Shown here piece by piece: positions 1-6,556 of a stretch of DNA of 13,610 nucleotides; within the stretch, counting starts at the first letter, position 1; every line of letters begins with the position of its first letter. A model generated the notes under the pieces. It saw only the letters and a list, made by a program, of their open reading frames with translations, made no database searches and was not told where the DNA came from. Source of the DNA: an uncultured Bacilli bacterium (lineage in GTDB: Bacteria; Bacillota_I; Bacilli_A; RF39; UBA660); NCBI GenBank assembly GCA_948543905.1, contig CAOVIS010000018.1, forward strand, positions 1-13,610. The letters are read 5' to 3'. The position numbers and the translations under genes are program-made.

Positions 1-1113
1 AATACATTTAGCTCCTTTAGCTTTAGCTAACTTTAAAGCTGCTATTGTATCTGCTGTTTCTCCCGATTGACTAACAAAAATTGCTAATGTATTCTCATCA
101 ATTAAAGGATCATTATATCTAAATTCACTTGCTACATCAACTATTGTTGTAATACCGCATAATTTTTCTAATGCTCTTTTACCAACTAAACCAGCATGCA
201 TTGCTGTACCACAAGCGATAATATAAATTTTATTTATATTTTTCAAGGCTTTTTTATTAATATTTAAGTCTAAAAAGCTACAAGCTTCTCCAGACTTAAT
301 TTTGCCTTGAATTGTCTCTTTAATAGCATTTGGCTGCTCAAAAATCTCTTTTAGCATATAATCTTCATAGCCATTTTTATCCGCAGCATTTTTATCCCAA
401 CTAATTTCTTTCAAATCTTGATTGACAACATCTAAATCGCCATTATAAAATGTAATTTCTTTACCTGTAACAACAGCCATTTCTCCATCGTCTAAAAAAT
501 AGAAGTTTTTTGTATAGTCTAATACTGCAGGAATATCCGATGCCAAATAATTTTCATTTTCGCTTACACCTATAACTAAAGGACTATTCATTTTCGCCAC
601 TAACATTTCTGGAAATTCTGTTGAAATTAATAAAATCGCATAGCTACCTTTTAAATCCATTAAAACTTTATTAAAAGCTATAAGTTTATCCTTAGTTTCT
701 TCATAATAATAATGCATCAAATTAGGTATAACCTCCGTATCAGTTTCTGATTTAAAAGTGTAACCTTTACTAATTAAAAATTCTTTTAATTCTAAATAAT
801 TTTCAATAATACCATTATGAACTACTGCAAAATTGTTACTATTATCAAGATGCGGATGAGCATTCTCTTTACTTGGTTTTCCATGAGTTGCCCATCTAGT
901 ATGCGCAATACCTCTACTTGCCTCTATTTTGTCTAAATCATTATTAGCCTCAATGTTTTTAACTCTTCCTTTTTCTTTATAGACTTTAATAGTATCATTT
1001 TCTAAGACGGCAATTCCAGCTGAATCATATCCCCTATACTCTAAAGTTTTTAGTCCATTTATTAAAATTGGACATACCTTTTTATCCCCTATGTATCCAA
1101 CAATTCCACACAT
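1..1113 (-). CDS. glmS: Glutamine--fructose-6-phosphate aminotransferase (isomerizing), 5' part only
   Basis: GlmS converts fructose-6-phosphate and glutamine to glucosamine-6-phosphate, the first step towards UDP-GlcNAc and peptidoglycan; it is cytosolic. The protein opens MCGIVGYIG, so Cys2 is the N-terminal nucleophile of the glutaminase (Ntn) domain. Family motifs follow in order: YRGYDSAG, GIAHTRWATHG, HNGIIENY and SETDTE. After a linker the first sugar isomerase (SIS) domain begins, with IIACGTAMHAG and SQSGETADT. 371 codons are visible of about 600 usual; the rest of SIS domain 1 and SIS domain 2 lie beyond the left edge. The ATG at 1113 is preceded on the minus strand by AAAGGAAGTG at good spacing. 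No glmS ribozyme fits: the predicted transcript start leaves only about 16 nt of leader. Identification is firm. Confidence 0.97.
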   Translation of the reverse strand, partial: MCGIVGYIGDKKVCPILINGLKTLEYRGYDSAGIAVLENDTIKVYKEKGRVKNIEANNDLDKIEASRGIAHTRWATHGKPSKENAHPHLDNSNNFAVVHNGIIENYLELKEFLISKGYTFKSETDTEVIPNLMHYYYEETKDKLIAFNKVLMDLKGSYAILLISTEFPEMLVAKMNSPLVIGVSENENYLASDIPAVLDYTKNFYFLDDGEMAVVTGKEITFYNGDLDVVNQDLKEISWDKNAADKNGYEDYMLKEIFEQPNAIKETIQGKIKSGEACSFLDLNINKKALKNINKIYIIACGTAMHAGLVGKRALEKLCGITTIVDVASEFRYNDPLIDENTLAIFVSQSGETADTIAALKLAKAKGAKCI

Positions 1114-1135
1114 TGTTATCACTTCCTTTAAAAAA

Positions 1136-1164
1136 ATACTACTATAAATAACTTCCTATGTCAA
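1136..1164 (-). promoter_or_regulatory. Promoter of glmS
   Basis: On the minus strand, TTGACA (1164-1159) is followed after 17 bp by TAGTAT (1141-1136), upstream of the glmS RBS. The -35 is consensus and the -10 matches at four of six positions. It is arranged back to back with the promoter at 1191-1199. Confidence 0.7.
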
Positions 1165-1190
1165 ATTATATTTAAAAAAAAATAAAAATG

Positions 1191-1199
1191 TGCTAAAAT
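1191..1199 (+). promoter_or_regulatory. Extended -10 promoter for the 1220 gene and murT-gatD
   Basis: TGCTAAAAT is an extended -10 element (TGn plus TAAAAT). The -35 region is weak (TTTAAA at 1171-1176). Predicted transcription starts near 1206, immediately before the AAGGTGG ribosome binding site at 1207-1213, so the leader would be very short. Confidence 0.5.
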
Positions 1200-1219
1200 A
1201 ATAATAAAGGTGGTTCAAT

Positions 1220-1588
1220 ATGAATTTAGTTTTATGTGGCAGTATGTCTTTTAAAAATGATATCATAAATCTTAAAAATACGTTAGAAACTCTTGGGCAT
1301 AGCGTCGAAATACCTTTGGAATGTATTGAAGGAAAACCTAAAGAAGTAGCCTCCCTTGCTCACTTTAATCGTATTATTTCTGATAAGACTGATGCTATAT
1401 TAGTTGTTAATCAAGATAAAAAAGATTTAAAAAATTATATTGGACCAAATAGTTTTGCCGAAATAGCTTTTGCTTTTTTCTTTAATAAAAAGATATTTCT
1501 CTTAAATGATATCTATTCTCCATATCAAGATGAATTACTTGGATGGCAAGCTATCCCTTTAAATAATGACTTAGAAAGACTAATATAA
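1220..1588 (+). CDS. Conserved small protein, nucleoside 2-deoxyribosyltransferase-like fold
   Basis: A 122-residue cytosolic protein. It opens MNLVLCGSMSF and continues with a GHSVEIP turn. A hydrophobic strand (DAILVVN) comes next, then GPNSFAEIAFAFFFNKKIFLLN near the C-terminus. This order (CGS start, L-x-x-x-GH-x-V, then a small-residue/Glu helix followed by a KKIFLL strand) resembles the nucleoside 2-deoxyribosyltransferase / DUF4406-like superfamily, in which the Glu of the helix is the catalytic or sugar-binding residue (here the E of FAEIAF). That assignment is inference from pattern. The substrate cannot be told. The ATG at 1220 has AAGGTGG six bases upstream. The stop is 3 bp before murT, so the two are almost certainly cotranscribed, but a role in wall synthesis is not shown by the sequence. 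Confidence 0.6.
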   Translation: MNLVLCGSMSFKNDIINLKNTLETLGHSVEIPLECIEGKPKEVASLAHFNRIISDKTDAILVVNQDKKDLKNYIGPNSFAEIAFAFFFNKKIFLLNDIYSPYQDELLGWQAIPLNNDLERLI

Positions 1589-1591
1589 AAT

Positions 1592-2923
1592 ATGAAAATA
1601 CTAGCAATCTTAATAGGAAAAATAACTTTACTTTTTGGTAATATTCTAAATCGTGGTAGTTCTTTACCTGGAAAACTTGCTTTAACATGCGATAAAAATC
1701 TCTTAAAAAAATTTAAAATTTCTGGAGTAAAGATCGCTGTTACAGGTTCTTCTGGCAAAGGAAGTACGGCAGCGTTAATTGCAAATACGCTTAAAAATAC
1801 AAAAGCTTCTGTTTGCTATAACAAAGCTGGATCTAATCTTGCTTGGGGTATTACTTCTACTCTTTTAGAATTTTCTACCATAAGTGGTAAATTAAAATGT
1901 GATTATTTAGTATTAGAAGTAGATGAACGTTATACTAAAACTATTTTTAAATATCTTAAACCTGATTATATAGTTATAACTAATTTAACTAAAGACCAAC
2001 CACCTAGAAATTTCCACATAGACCATGTTTATAATGAAATAAAAGAAGCTATTCCATCTAATTCGACAATTTTAACCTGTATGGATGATCCTTATTTACG
2101 CAATTTTGAAAAGGATTTACCTAATGAAGTAATATATTGCTCTTTAAATAAAAATAAATATTCTTACCACGAGCAAATATTTGAAAATTTAAATACTTAC
2201 TATTGTCCTTATTGCAAGCATGAATTAGAATACTCTTATTATAATTTTGAAACTATGGGTAAATATAATTGTCCTAACTGCTCTTTTAAACATGAATCAT
2301 CTTGTGTTCATGCTACTAAATTAGATTTAGAAAATAAAACTATAACCATTGATAATTACAAAATAAAACTTGTAGGAAGTATGTTATATGACGCCTACAA
2401 TACATTATATGCCTACAATTTACTAAAAGAATTAAAAATACCTAAAGAAACTATTGCTACCAACTTAAGTTTATCTATAACCGATAAAACTAAAGAAAAC
2501 TTTACATCCTATGGCAAAAATTATTATTTATTAAATTGTAAATGTGAAAATGCTACAACATTTAACCAAGCCTTATTTAAAGTAAGAGCGGACGAATCTC
2601 TAAAGGATGTAATTATTGGATGGCGAGAAATTACTAGACGTTATCCTCATCATGACATTTCTTGGATATATGACATAACCTTTGAGCTTCTAAACGATTC
2701 TAATTTAAATAAAGTATATGTAATAGGAGTGAGCAATAAAGATTTAGAAAAAAGATTAATTCTCGCAAATATACCTGAAGATAAAATAGAGGTAGCAAAT
2801 AATCTTGAAGAAATCAAAAAAGAAATTGAAAAAAGTAAAGTACAAAGTGTTTATGGTATTTTAAACTATGATTATGATAATCCTTTTCCGTTTACTAATA
2901 CTTTTAAAGAAGGTGAAAATTAA
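1592..2923 (+). CDS. murT: Lipid II isoglutaminyl synthase, MurT-like subunit (divergent)
   Basis: In the Gram-positive pathway MurT, with GatD, converts the D-Glu of the lipid II stem peptide to D-isoglutamine. It belongs to the Mur ligase family. The 443-residue protein has a Mur ligase central domain with P-loop GSSGKGST (residues 52-59; TNGKTT-like in most relatives), AGSNLAWGI, LEVDERY and TNLTKDQ. An inserted zinc ribbon follows, with CPYC at 205-208 and CPNC at 227-230, typical of MurT. The C-terminal DUF1727 domain carries DISWIYD at 355-361. The segment just before it, IIGWREITRRYPHHD, departs from the usual NDNxADGxD pattern, and CENATTF stands where NPAGFNQ is usual. The stop codon overlaps the gatD start (TAATG), so translation is coupled. 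MurT ancestry is clear; amidation activity is uncertain given its partner. Confidence 0.88.
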   Translation: MKILAILIGKITLLFGNILNRGSSLPGKLALTCDKNLLKKFKISGVKIAVTGSSGKGSTAALIANTLKNTKASVCYNKAGSNLAWGITSTLLEFSTISGKLKCDYLVLEVDERYTKTIFKYLKPDYIVITNLTKDQPPRNFHIDHVYNEIKEAIPSNSTILTCMDDPYLRNFEKDLPNEVIYCSLNKNKYSYHEQIFENLNTYYCPYCKHELEYSYYNFETMGKYNCPNCSFKHESSCVHATKLDLENKTITIDNYKIKLVGSMLYDAYNTLYAYNLLKELKIPKETIATNLSLSITDKTKENFTSYGKNYYLLNCKCENATTFNQALFKVRADESLKDVIIGWREITRRYPHHDISWIYDITFELLNDSNLNKVYVIGVSNKDLEKRLILANIPEDKIEVANNLEEIKKEIEKSKVQSVYGILNYDYDNPFPFTNTFKEGEN

Positions 2924-3525
2924 TGACTATAGCATACCTATACCCTAAAGAACTAACTTTGTATGGTGAAAATGGTAATATTAAAGCCTTGAAGTATGAA
3001 TTAAATAAATTAAATATTAAAGCAAAATTTATCGAAATAGACAAAGAAATGGAGCTTGACTTCAAAAAATATGATTTTGTTTATCTTGGAAGTGGTCGTC
3101 TAACTTTTTTAGATGATATACGCACAAGACTTTTACCATACAAAGAAGACATTTTAGATTATATTAATAAAGACAAAATCTTTTTAGTAACAGGTAATGC
3201 CTTAAGTATTTTTGATTTTTTAGGATTATATGAAGTAGAAAAATATGAAAATCGCATAATATCTGATGTTACTGCTACCACATCCTTATGTCCGGACAAT
3301 ATCTATGGTTTCCAAAATACCGAATATTTAATTAAAACAACTTCAAGTGTTATTTTTAATATTAATGAAGGTTATGGTAATAATAAAACATTTTTAGAAG
3401 GATATCAAAAAAACAATTTCTATGTAACATCTCTAATTGGCCCTATTTTAGCTCGCAATTCTAAATTAAACAATTATTTTATTAATTTATTACTAACTAA
3501 TATAAAAGAAGATGCTAAAAAATAA
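2923..3525 (+). CDS. gatD: GatD-like glutamine amidotransferase homologue lacking catalytic Cys and His
   Basis: GatD is the class I glutaminase subunit that feeds ammonia to MurT. This 200-residue protein has the family length and framework: LYPKELTLYGENGNIKAL at the N-terminus, YDFVYLGSG (usually FIGGG), IYGFQN (usually GFENH), EGYGNN, and near the C-terminus LIGPILARNSKLNNYF (usually LHGPLLPKNPEL). The nucleophile elbow, CGGYQLLG in relatives, reads TGNALSIF, so Thr90 replaces the catalytic Cys. The catalytic His of the HGP motif is Ile172. There is no frameshift and no early stop, so the gene appears maintained as a non-hydrolysing subunit. It overlaps murT by one base and ends in a terminator that contains its stop codon. 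Homology is well supported; loss of glutaminase activity is a direct inference from the missing residues. Confidence 0.85.
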   Translation: MTIAYLYPKELTLYGENGNIKALKYELNKLNIKAKFIEIDKEMELDFKKYDFVYLGSGRLTFLDDIRTRLLPYKEDILDYINKDKIFLVTGNALSIFDFLGLYEVEKYENRIISDVTATTSLCPDNIYGFQNTEYLIKTTSSVIFNINEGYGNNKTFLEGYQKNNFYVTSLIGPILARNSKLNNYFINLLLTNIKEDAKK

Positions 3526-3537
3526 ACATCTTCTTTT
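3504..3537 (+). terminator. Intrinsic terminator of the murT-gatD operon
   Basis: AAAAGAAGATG (3504-3514) pairs with CATCTTCTTTT (3527-3537), with a 12-nt loop and a run of T to 3540. The gatD stop codon sits in the loop. Confidence 0.8.
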
Positions 3538-3577
3538 TTTGAGCTGTGAATCATCAAGGAGTAATTTATAAAATAAA

Positions 3578-3778
3578 TTAACTTTTTACTTTATTTGTTT
3601 GTTGGCCCTCACCATTACCATAGAGACAAGCCTCAATCATACTAATTACTACATTGTTAAAAGAGGTGGAGTTTGCTTCTGCTATTCTTTCTACTTCTTT
3701 TAACAGGTGATCTTTAATATATAAAGATTTGTAACTAGCCGGATTTTTCTTCTTTGTCTCTTTTACAACAAAATCCAT
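3578..3778 (-). CDS. Small ribbon-helix-helix-like DNA-binding protein
   Basis: A 66-residue basic protein starting MDFVVKETKKKNPASYKSLYIKD. The segment SYKSLYIKDHLLKEVERIAE, then NSTSFNNVVISMIEACL, has the strand-helix-turn-helix pattern of the Arc/MetJ (ribbon-helix-helix) family: a short alternating strand (KSLYI), a helix, a polar turn and a second helix with NNVV. These proteins bind operators as dimers through the strand. I chose the ATG at 3778 because GAGGTG lies 4 bases upstream of it; the in-frame ATG at 3790 sits upstream of and against that RBS. The gene stands alone and convergent to gatD, and divergent from tsaE across a 159-bp gap holding two palindromes, which suggests autoregulation. 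No toxin partner is seen next to it. The family assignment comes from pattern only. Confidence 0.65.
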   Translation of the reverse strand: MDFVVKETKKKNPASYKSLYIKDHLLKEVERIAEANSTSFNNVVISMIEACLYGNGEGQQTNKVKS

Positions 3779-3800
3779 TTCACACCTCATATATATTTTA

Positions 3801-3817
3801 ATATGTTTTAAACATAT
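3801..3817. promoter_or_regulatory. Palindrome, possible operator
   Basis: ATATGTTTTAAACATAT is a perfect inverted repeat (8-bp arms, 1-bp centre). It lies 23 bp upstream of the start of the ribbon-helix-helix-like gene and between it and tsaE. Use as an operator is inferred. Confidence 0.5.
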
Positions 3818-3824
3818 AATAAAG

Positions 3825-3840
3825 ATTAGAATTTTCTAAT
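3825..3840. promoter_or_regulatory. Second palindrome, possible operator
   Basis: ATTAGAATTTTCTAAT is a perfect inverted repeat with 7-bp arms and a 2-bp centre. It lies 7 bp beyond the first palindrome, and the centres are about 23-24 bp apart, roughly two helical turns. Use as an operator is inferred. Confidence 0.5.
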
Positions 3841-3888
3841 ATATTTTTGCGATATACAAAAAAAGTTGTAAAATTGTATAAATATACC

Positions 3889-3918
3889 TTGCATGTATAA
3901 TTATATCTTTGCTATAAT
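3889..3918 (+). promoter_or_regulatory. Promoter of the tsaE-tsaB-rimI(-tsaD) operon
   Basis: TTGCAT (3889-3894), an 18-bp spacer and TATAAT (3913-3918) with an extended TGC before it. The predicted start is near 3925, directly ahead of the AGGGTG ribosome binding site. Confidence 0.75.
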
Positions 3919-3937
3919 AATTTTAGGGTGAGTAGGA

Positions 3938-4387
3938 ATGAATTATAAGTATACCTCAAGAAGTGTTAAAGACACACTTGAATTAGCACAAAACATTGAA
4001 AGTGAAAAATTTCCTGGGATGGTTATTTGTCTTAATGGTGATCTTGGAAGTGGTAAAACTGTATTTGTTAAAGGCTTTGCCTTAGCTTTAGGCCTTGAAG
4101 AAAACATAACTTCTCCCACATTTACAATTGTAAAAGAATATTTAAATGGTGAAGCTCCTTTATATCATATGGATGTATATCGTCTTGATGACAATAGTGA
4201 ATTTGGCATTGAAGATTATTTTAATAAAGAAGGAATTTGTATAATTGAGTGGGCCGACCTTATTGAAGATAGATTACCAAGAGAAAGACTTGATATAAAT
4301 ATCAAAATAATTGATGAAAATACGCGTATATTAGTATTTAAACCAAAGGGCGAACAATATGAAGAGCTCTGCGATGCTGTATTGTAA
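3938..4387 (+). CDS. tsaE: tRNA t6A37 synthesis ATPase TsaE
   Basis: TsaE is the ATPase that works with TsaB and TsaD in transferring the threonylcarbamoyl group to A37 of ANN-decoding tRNAs. The 149-residue length is normal for the family. Visible motifs are the Walker A GDLGSGKT (34-41), the switch-like SPTFTIVKEY (59-68), YHMDVYRL (76-83) and the Walker-B-like IIEWAD (102-107). The ATG at 3938 follows AGGGTG by 7 bases. It is the first gene of a run ending with tsaD and is separated from tsaB by a short hairpin. Identification is firm. Confidence 0.95.
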   Translation: MNYKYTSRSVKDTLELAQNIESEKFPGMVICLNGDLGSGKTVFVKGFALALGLEENITSPTFTIVKEYLNGEAPLYHMDVYRLDDNSEFGIEDYFNKEGICIIEWADLIEDRLPRERLDINIKIIDENTRILVFKPKGEQYEELCDAVL

Positions 4388-4388
4388 T

Positions 4389-4415
4389 CTCACTGCTTTT
4401 TTTAGTGAGTTTTTT
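4389..4415 (+). terminator. Weak terminator-like hairpin between tsaE and tsaB
   Basis: CTCACT (4389-4394) pairs with AGTGAG (4404-4409), then six T. The stem is short and lies within the operon, so it probably attenuates rather than ends transcription. Confidence 0.45.
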
Positions 4416-4430
4416 AATTAGGAGGAAATT

Positions 4431-4985
4431 ATGTACACACTATATATAGATACCCATTATATTAATTTAGTCATAGCTTTATATAAAGATAATAAAGTCA
4501 TAGCCAAAAAAGAATTATCTAGTAATAAACATTCAAGTTATACTGTTCCAACAATAAATGATATCTTAAAAGAAAAAAATATCACCATCAAAGAATTAAA
4601 TGAAGTTATTGTAATCAACGGGCCAGGATCTTTTACTGGTGTTAGAATTGGCATTGTCCTAGCCAAAATATTAGGATATACTCTAAATATCCCTATTAAA
4701 TCAATATCTTATCTAGAGGCTATGAGTCTAAATTATAATACCGAAGTAACTATCGGACTAAAAGATAAAAACGGAGTATTTATAGGAACATTTGATTCCA
4801 ATAATAATTTAGTAGAAGACTATTATTATCTTAAAAACAATGAATTAGAAACTTCAGAATTAAATATTATATATGATGATTCTATAGATTTAACTAAAGT
4901 ATATAACTATACAAGAACTAAAGATAACATAAATCCTCATTTGCTAAAACCTCTATACGTTAAGAAAATTGAGGTAGAAGTATGA
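4431..4985 (+). CDS. tsaB: tRNA t6A37 synthesis protein TsaB
   Basis: TsaB is the TsaD-like partner that forms the core of the bacterial threonylcarbamoyl transferase complex; it is not itself the catalytic subunit. The 184-residue protein starts YTLYIDTHYINLVIALYKD, the ASKHA-type first strands, and carries the family signature VINGPGSFTGVRIG (61-74). It is shorter than the usual 220-240 residues: the C-terminal part is reduced, while the N-terminal dimerisation half is intact. A strong AGGAGG precedes the ATG at 4431. Its TGA stop overlaps the ATG of the acetyltransferase gene (ATGA), so the two are translationally coupled. It is the only gene here ending in TGA, which shows that TGA is a stop in this organism. 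Confidence 0.92.
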   Translation: MYTLYIDTHYINLVIALYKDNKVIAKKELSSNKHSSYTVPTINDILKEKNITIKELNEVIVINGPGSFTGVRIGIVLAKILGYTLNIPIKSISYLEAMSLNYNTEVTIGLKDKNGVFIGTFDSNNNLVEDYYYLKNNELETSELNIIYDDSIDLTKVYNYTRTKDNINPHLLKPLYVKKIEVEV

Positions 4986-5440
4986 TAAGAAAAGCAAATA
5001 TATATGATATTCCAAGAATTAATGAATTAGGTTCATTATTAAATAAAAATTGGAGTCAAGTTAATAACCTAAATGAAATGTTAAATGATAATGTCTCTAA
5101 AGTTATTGTTTATGAAAAAGATGAAAAAATAATTGGCTTTATAACCGCGACTGCTTTTTATGATACATGTGATATCCTAAGTTTAGTAGTAGATCCTATA
5201 TATCGCCATCAAAAAGTAGCATCTAATTTAATTGCTTACTTAATCACTGATCTAGGAGAAAATTTAAAACTAGTAACTTTAGAAGTAGCATCAAAAAATA
5301 AACCTGCCATTAATTTGTATGAAAAATTTGACTTTGAAATAGTGAATATACGTAAAAACTACTATCCAGATGACGATGCCTTTTTAATGGCAAGAGAATC
5401 AAAAGACAATTTTACCAAAGTAGCAAGTAGAAATACCTAA
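4982..5440 (+). CDS. rimI: GNAT family N-acetyltransferase, RimI type
   Basis: RimI acetylates protein N-termini, classically ribosomal protein S18, and is often encoded among t6A genes in Firmicutes. The 152-residue protein has the GNAT order: IRKANIYDIPRI at the N-terminus, SLVVDPIYRHQKVASNLI as motif A (67-84), and LEVASKNKPAINLYEKFDFE as motif B (100-119). NYYPDDDAFLMAR at 127-138 matches the RimI C-terminal motif. The acetyl-CoA loop R/QxxGxG/A reads RHQKVA, with Lys78 where Gly is usual. The start overlaps the tsaB stop. RimI orthology rests on context and the C-terminal motif; substrate specificity is not visible. Confidence 0.85.
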   Translation: MIRKANIYDIPRINELGSLLNKNWSQVNNLNEMLNDNVSKVIVYEKDEKIIGFITATAFYDTCDILSLVVDPIYRHQKVASNLIAYLITDLGENLKLVTLEVASKNKPAINLYEKFDFEIVNIRKNYYPDDDAFLMARESKDNFTKVASRNT

Positions 5441-5466
5441 ATTATTTTCTTACTTAGGTCAATTTT
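5435..5466 (+). terminator. Weak hairpin after rimI
   Basis: ACCTAA (5435-5440) can pair with TTAGGT (5454-5459), followed two or three bases later by five T. The stem is only 6 bp and includes the rimI stop. It is at best a partial terminator before tsaD. Confidence 0.3.
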
Positions 5467-5526
5467 TAATAAAAAAATCACTATTTATCTTAATTTAGAA
5501 AAATCAAAATTTAAAGGAGACTAACT

Positions 5527-6531
5527 ATGAAAGACGTAAATATCTTAGCTATTGAAAGCTCATGTGATGAAACTAGCATGGCAATTGTTAAAAATGGTCA
5601 TGAAGTAGTGGGACTAACTATTGCAACTCAAATAGATACTCATGCCCAGTTTGGAGGGGTAGTCCCTGAAATTGCCAGTCGAATGCATACTGAAGCTATA
5701 ACTTTAGTATTAGAAGATTTACTAAAGAAAACAGGTATGCAAATAAGTGATGTCGATGCCATTGCAGTTACTTACGCTCCAGGGTTATCAGGTAGTTTAA
5801 TAGTAGGAATTGAAGCGGCTAAAATGCTTTCGCTAATATATAATAAGCCTCTAATTGCAGTTAATCACTTAATTGGTCATATTTATGCTAATAATTTAGA
5901 AGAAAAGTTAGAATTCCCTCTACTTGCTTTAATTGTAAGTGGTGGTCATACCGAATTAGTGTTAATGGAAGATGATTACAAATTTACCAAACTTGGAGAA
6001 ACTCTAGATGATGCCATAGGTGAAGCATACGATAAAGTTGCCAGAGTCTTAGGTCTAAAATATCCTGGAGGGCCAAATGTAGAAGCATTAGCTAAAACTG
6101 GTAAACCTAGTTATGATTTACCAAGACCTGTCTTAGAAGATAATTATAATTTTAGTTATAGTGGTCTAAAAAGCGCTATCATAAATCTTGTTCATAACGA
6201 AAAAGCAAGAGGTAATGTTATAAATGAATCTGATCTTGCTTGTTCTTTTGAGAATGTTGCTATTGATGAATTAATCCGTAAGGTTGAAAAAGCTTTAAAA
6301 GAAACTAATATTAAAAAATTAGCCATCGCTGGTGGTGTTTCAGCTAATCTTCATTTAAAAGAAGAAATGACTAAATTATGTACTAAATATAATGCTAAAT
6401 TATTAATTCCAAGGCTATTATATTGCACTGATAATGCTGCTATGATTGGTGCTGCCGCCTATCCTAAATACTTAAAAAAAGAATTTGCTGACTACACATT
6501 AAACGCCAGTAGTAGTGCTGAAATTTGTTAA
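5527..6531 (+). CDS. tsaD: tRNA N6-adenosine threonylcarbamoyltransferase TsaD
   Basis: TsaD is the catalytic subunit that transfers threonylcarbamoyl from TC-AMP to A37 of tRNA. The 334-residue length matches the family. Motifs: LAIESSCDETS (7-17), GVVPEIASRMH (44-54), TYAPGLSGSLIVG (82-94), the metal-binding NHLIGH with His114 and His118, SGGHTELV (138-145), GEAYDKVARVLGLKYPGG, IAGGVSANLHL, and CTDNAAMIG with Asp302 as the third metal ligand. RBS AAAGGAG at 5513-5519 sits 7 bases before the ATG. It follows rimI by 86 bp and completes the tsaE-tsaB-tsaD set; the TC-AMP synthase TsaC/Sua5 is not in the window. Identification is firm. Confidence 0.97.
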   Translation: MKDVNILAIESSCDETSMAIVKNGHEVVGLTIATQIDTHAQFGGVVPEIASRMHTEAITLVLEDLLKKTGMQISDVDAIAVTYAPGLSGSLIVGIEAAKMLSLIYNKPLIAVNHLIGHIYANNLEEKLEFPLLALIVSGGHTELVLMEDDYKFTKLGETLDDAIGEAYDKVARVLGLKYPGGPNVEALAKTGKPSYDLPRPVLEDNYNFSYSGLKSAIINLVHNEKARGNVINESDLACSFENVAIDELIRKVEKALKETNIKKLAIAGGVSANLHLKEEMTKLCTKYNAKLLIPRLLYCTDNAAMIGAAAYPKYLKKEFADYTLNASSSAEIC

Positions 6532-6556
6532 ATCAATTTGCAAAAATGCGAAAAAT

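Noticed and set aside
1114..1219. glmS riboswitch/ribozyme upstream of glmS
   Set aside because: The gap to the divergent gene is only 106 bp and a good promoter at 1136-1164 leaves about 16 nt of leader, too little for the ribozyme.
1525..1758. Minus-strand open frame of 77 codons
   Set aside because: It is antisense to the end of the 1220 gene and start of murT, has no ribosome binding site and no recognisable product.
3779..3790. Earlier ATG (3790) for the ribbon-helix-helix-like gene
   Set aside because: The only ribosome binding site (GAGGTG) lies downstream of and against this ATG and is correctly spaced for the ATG at 3778.
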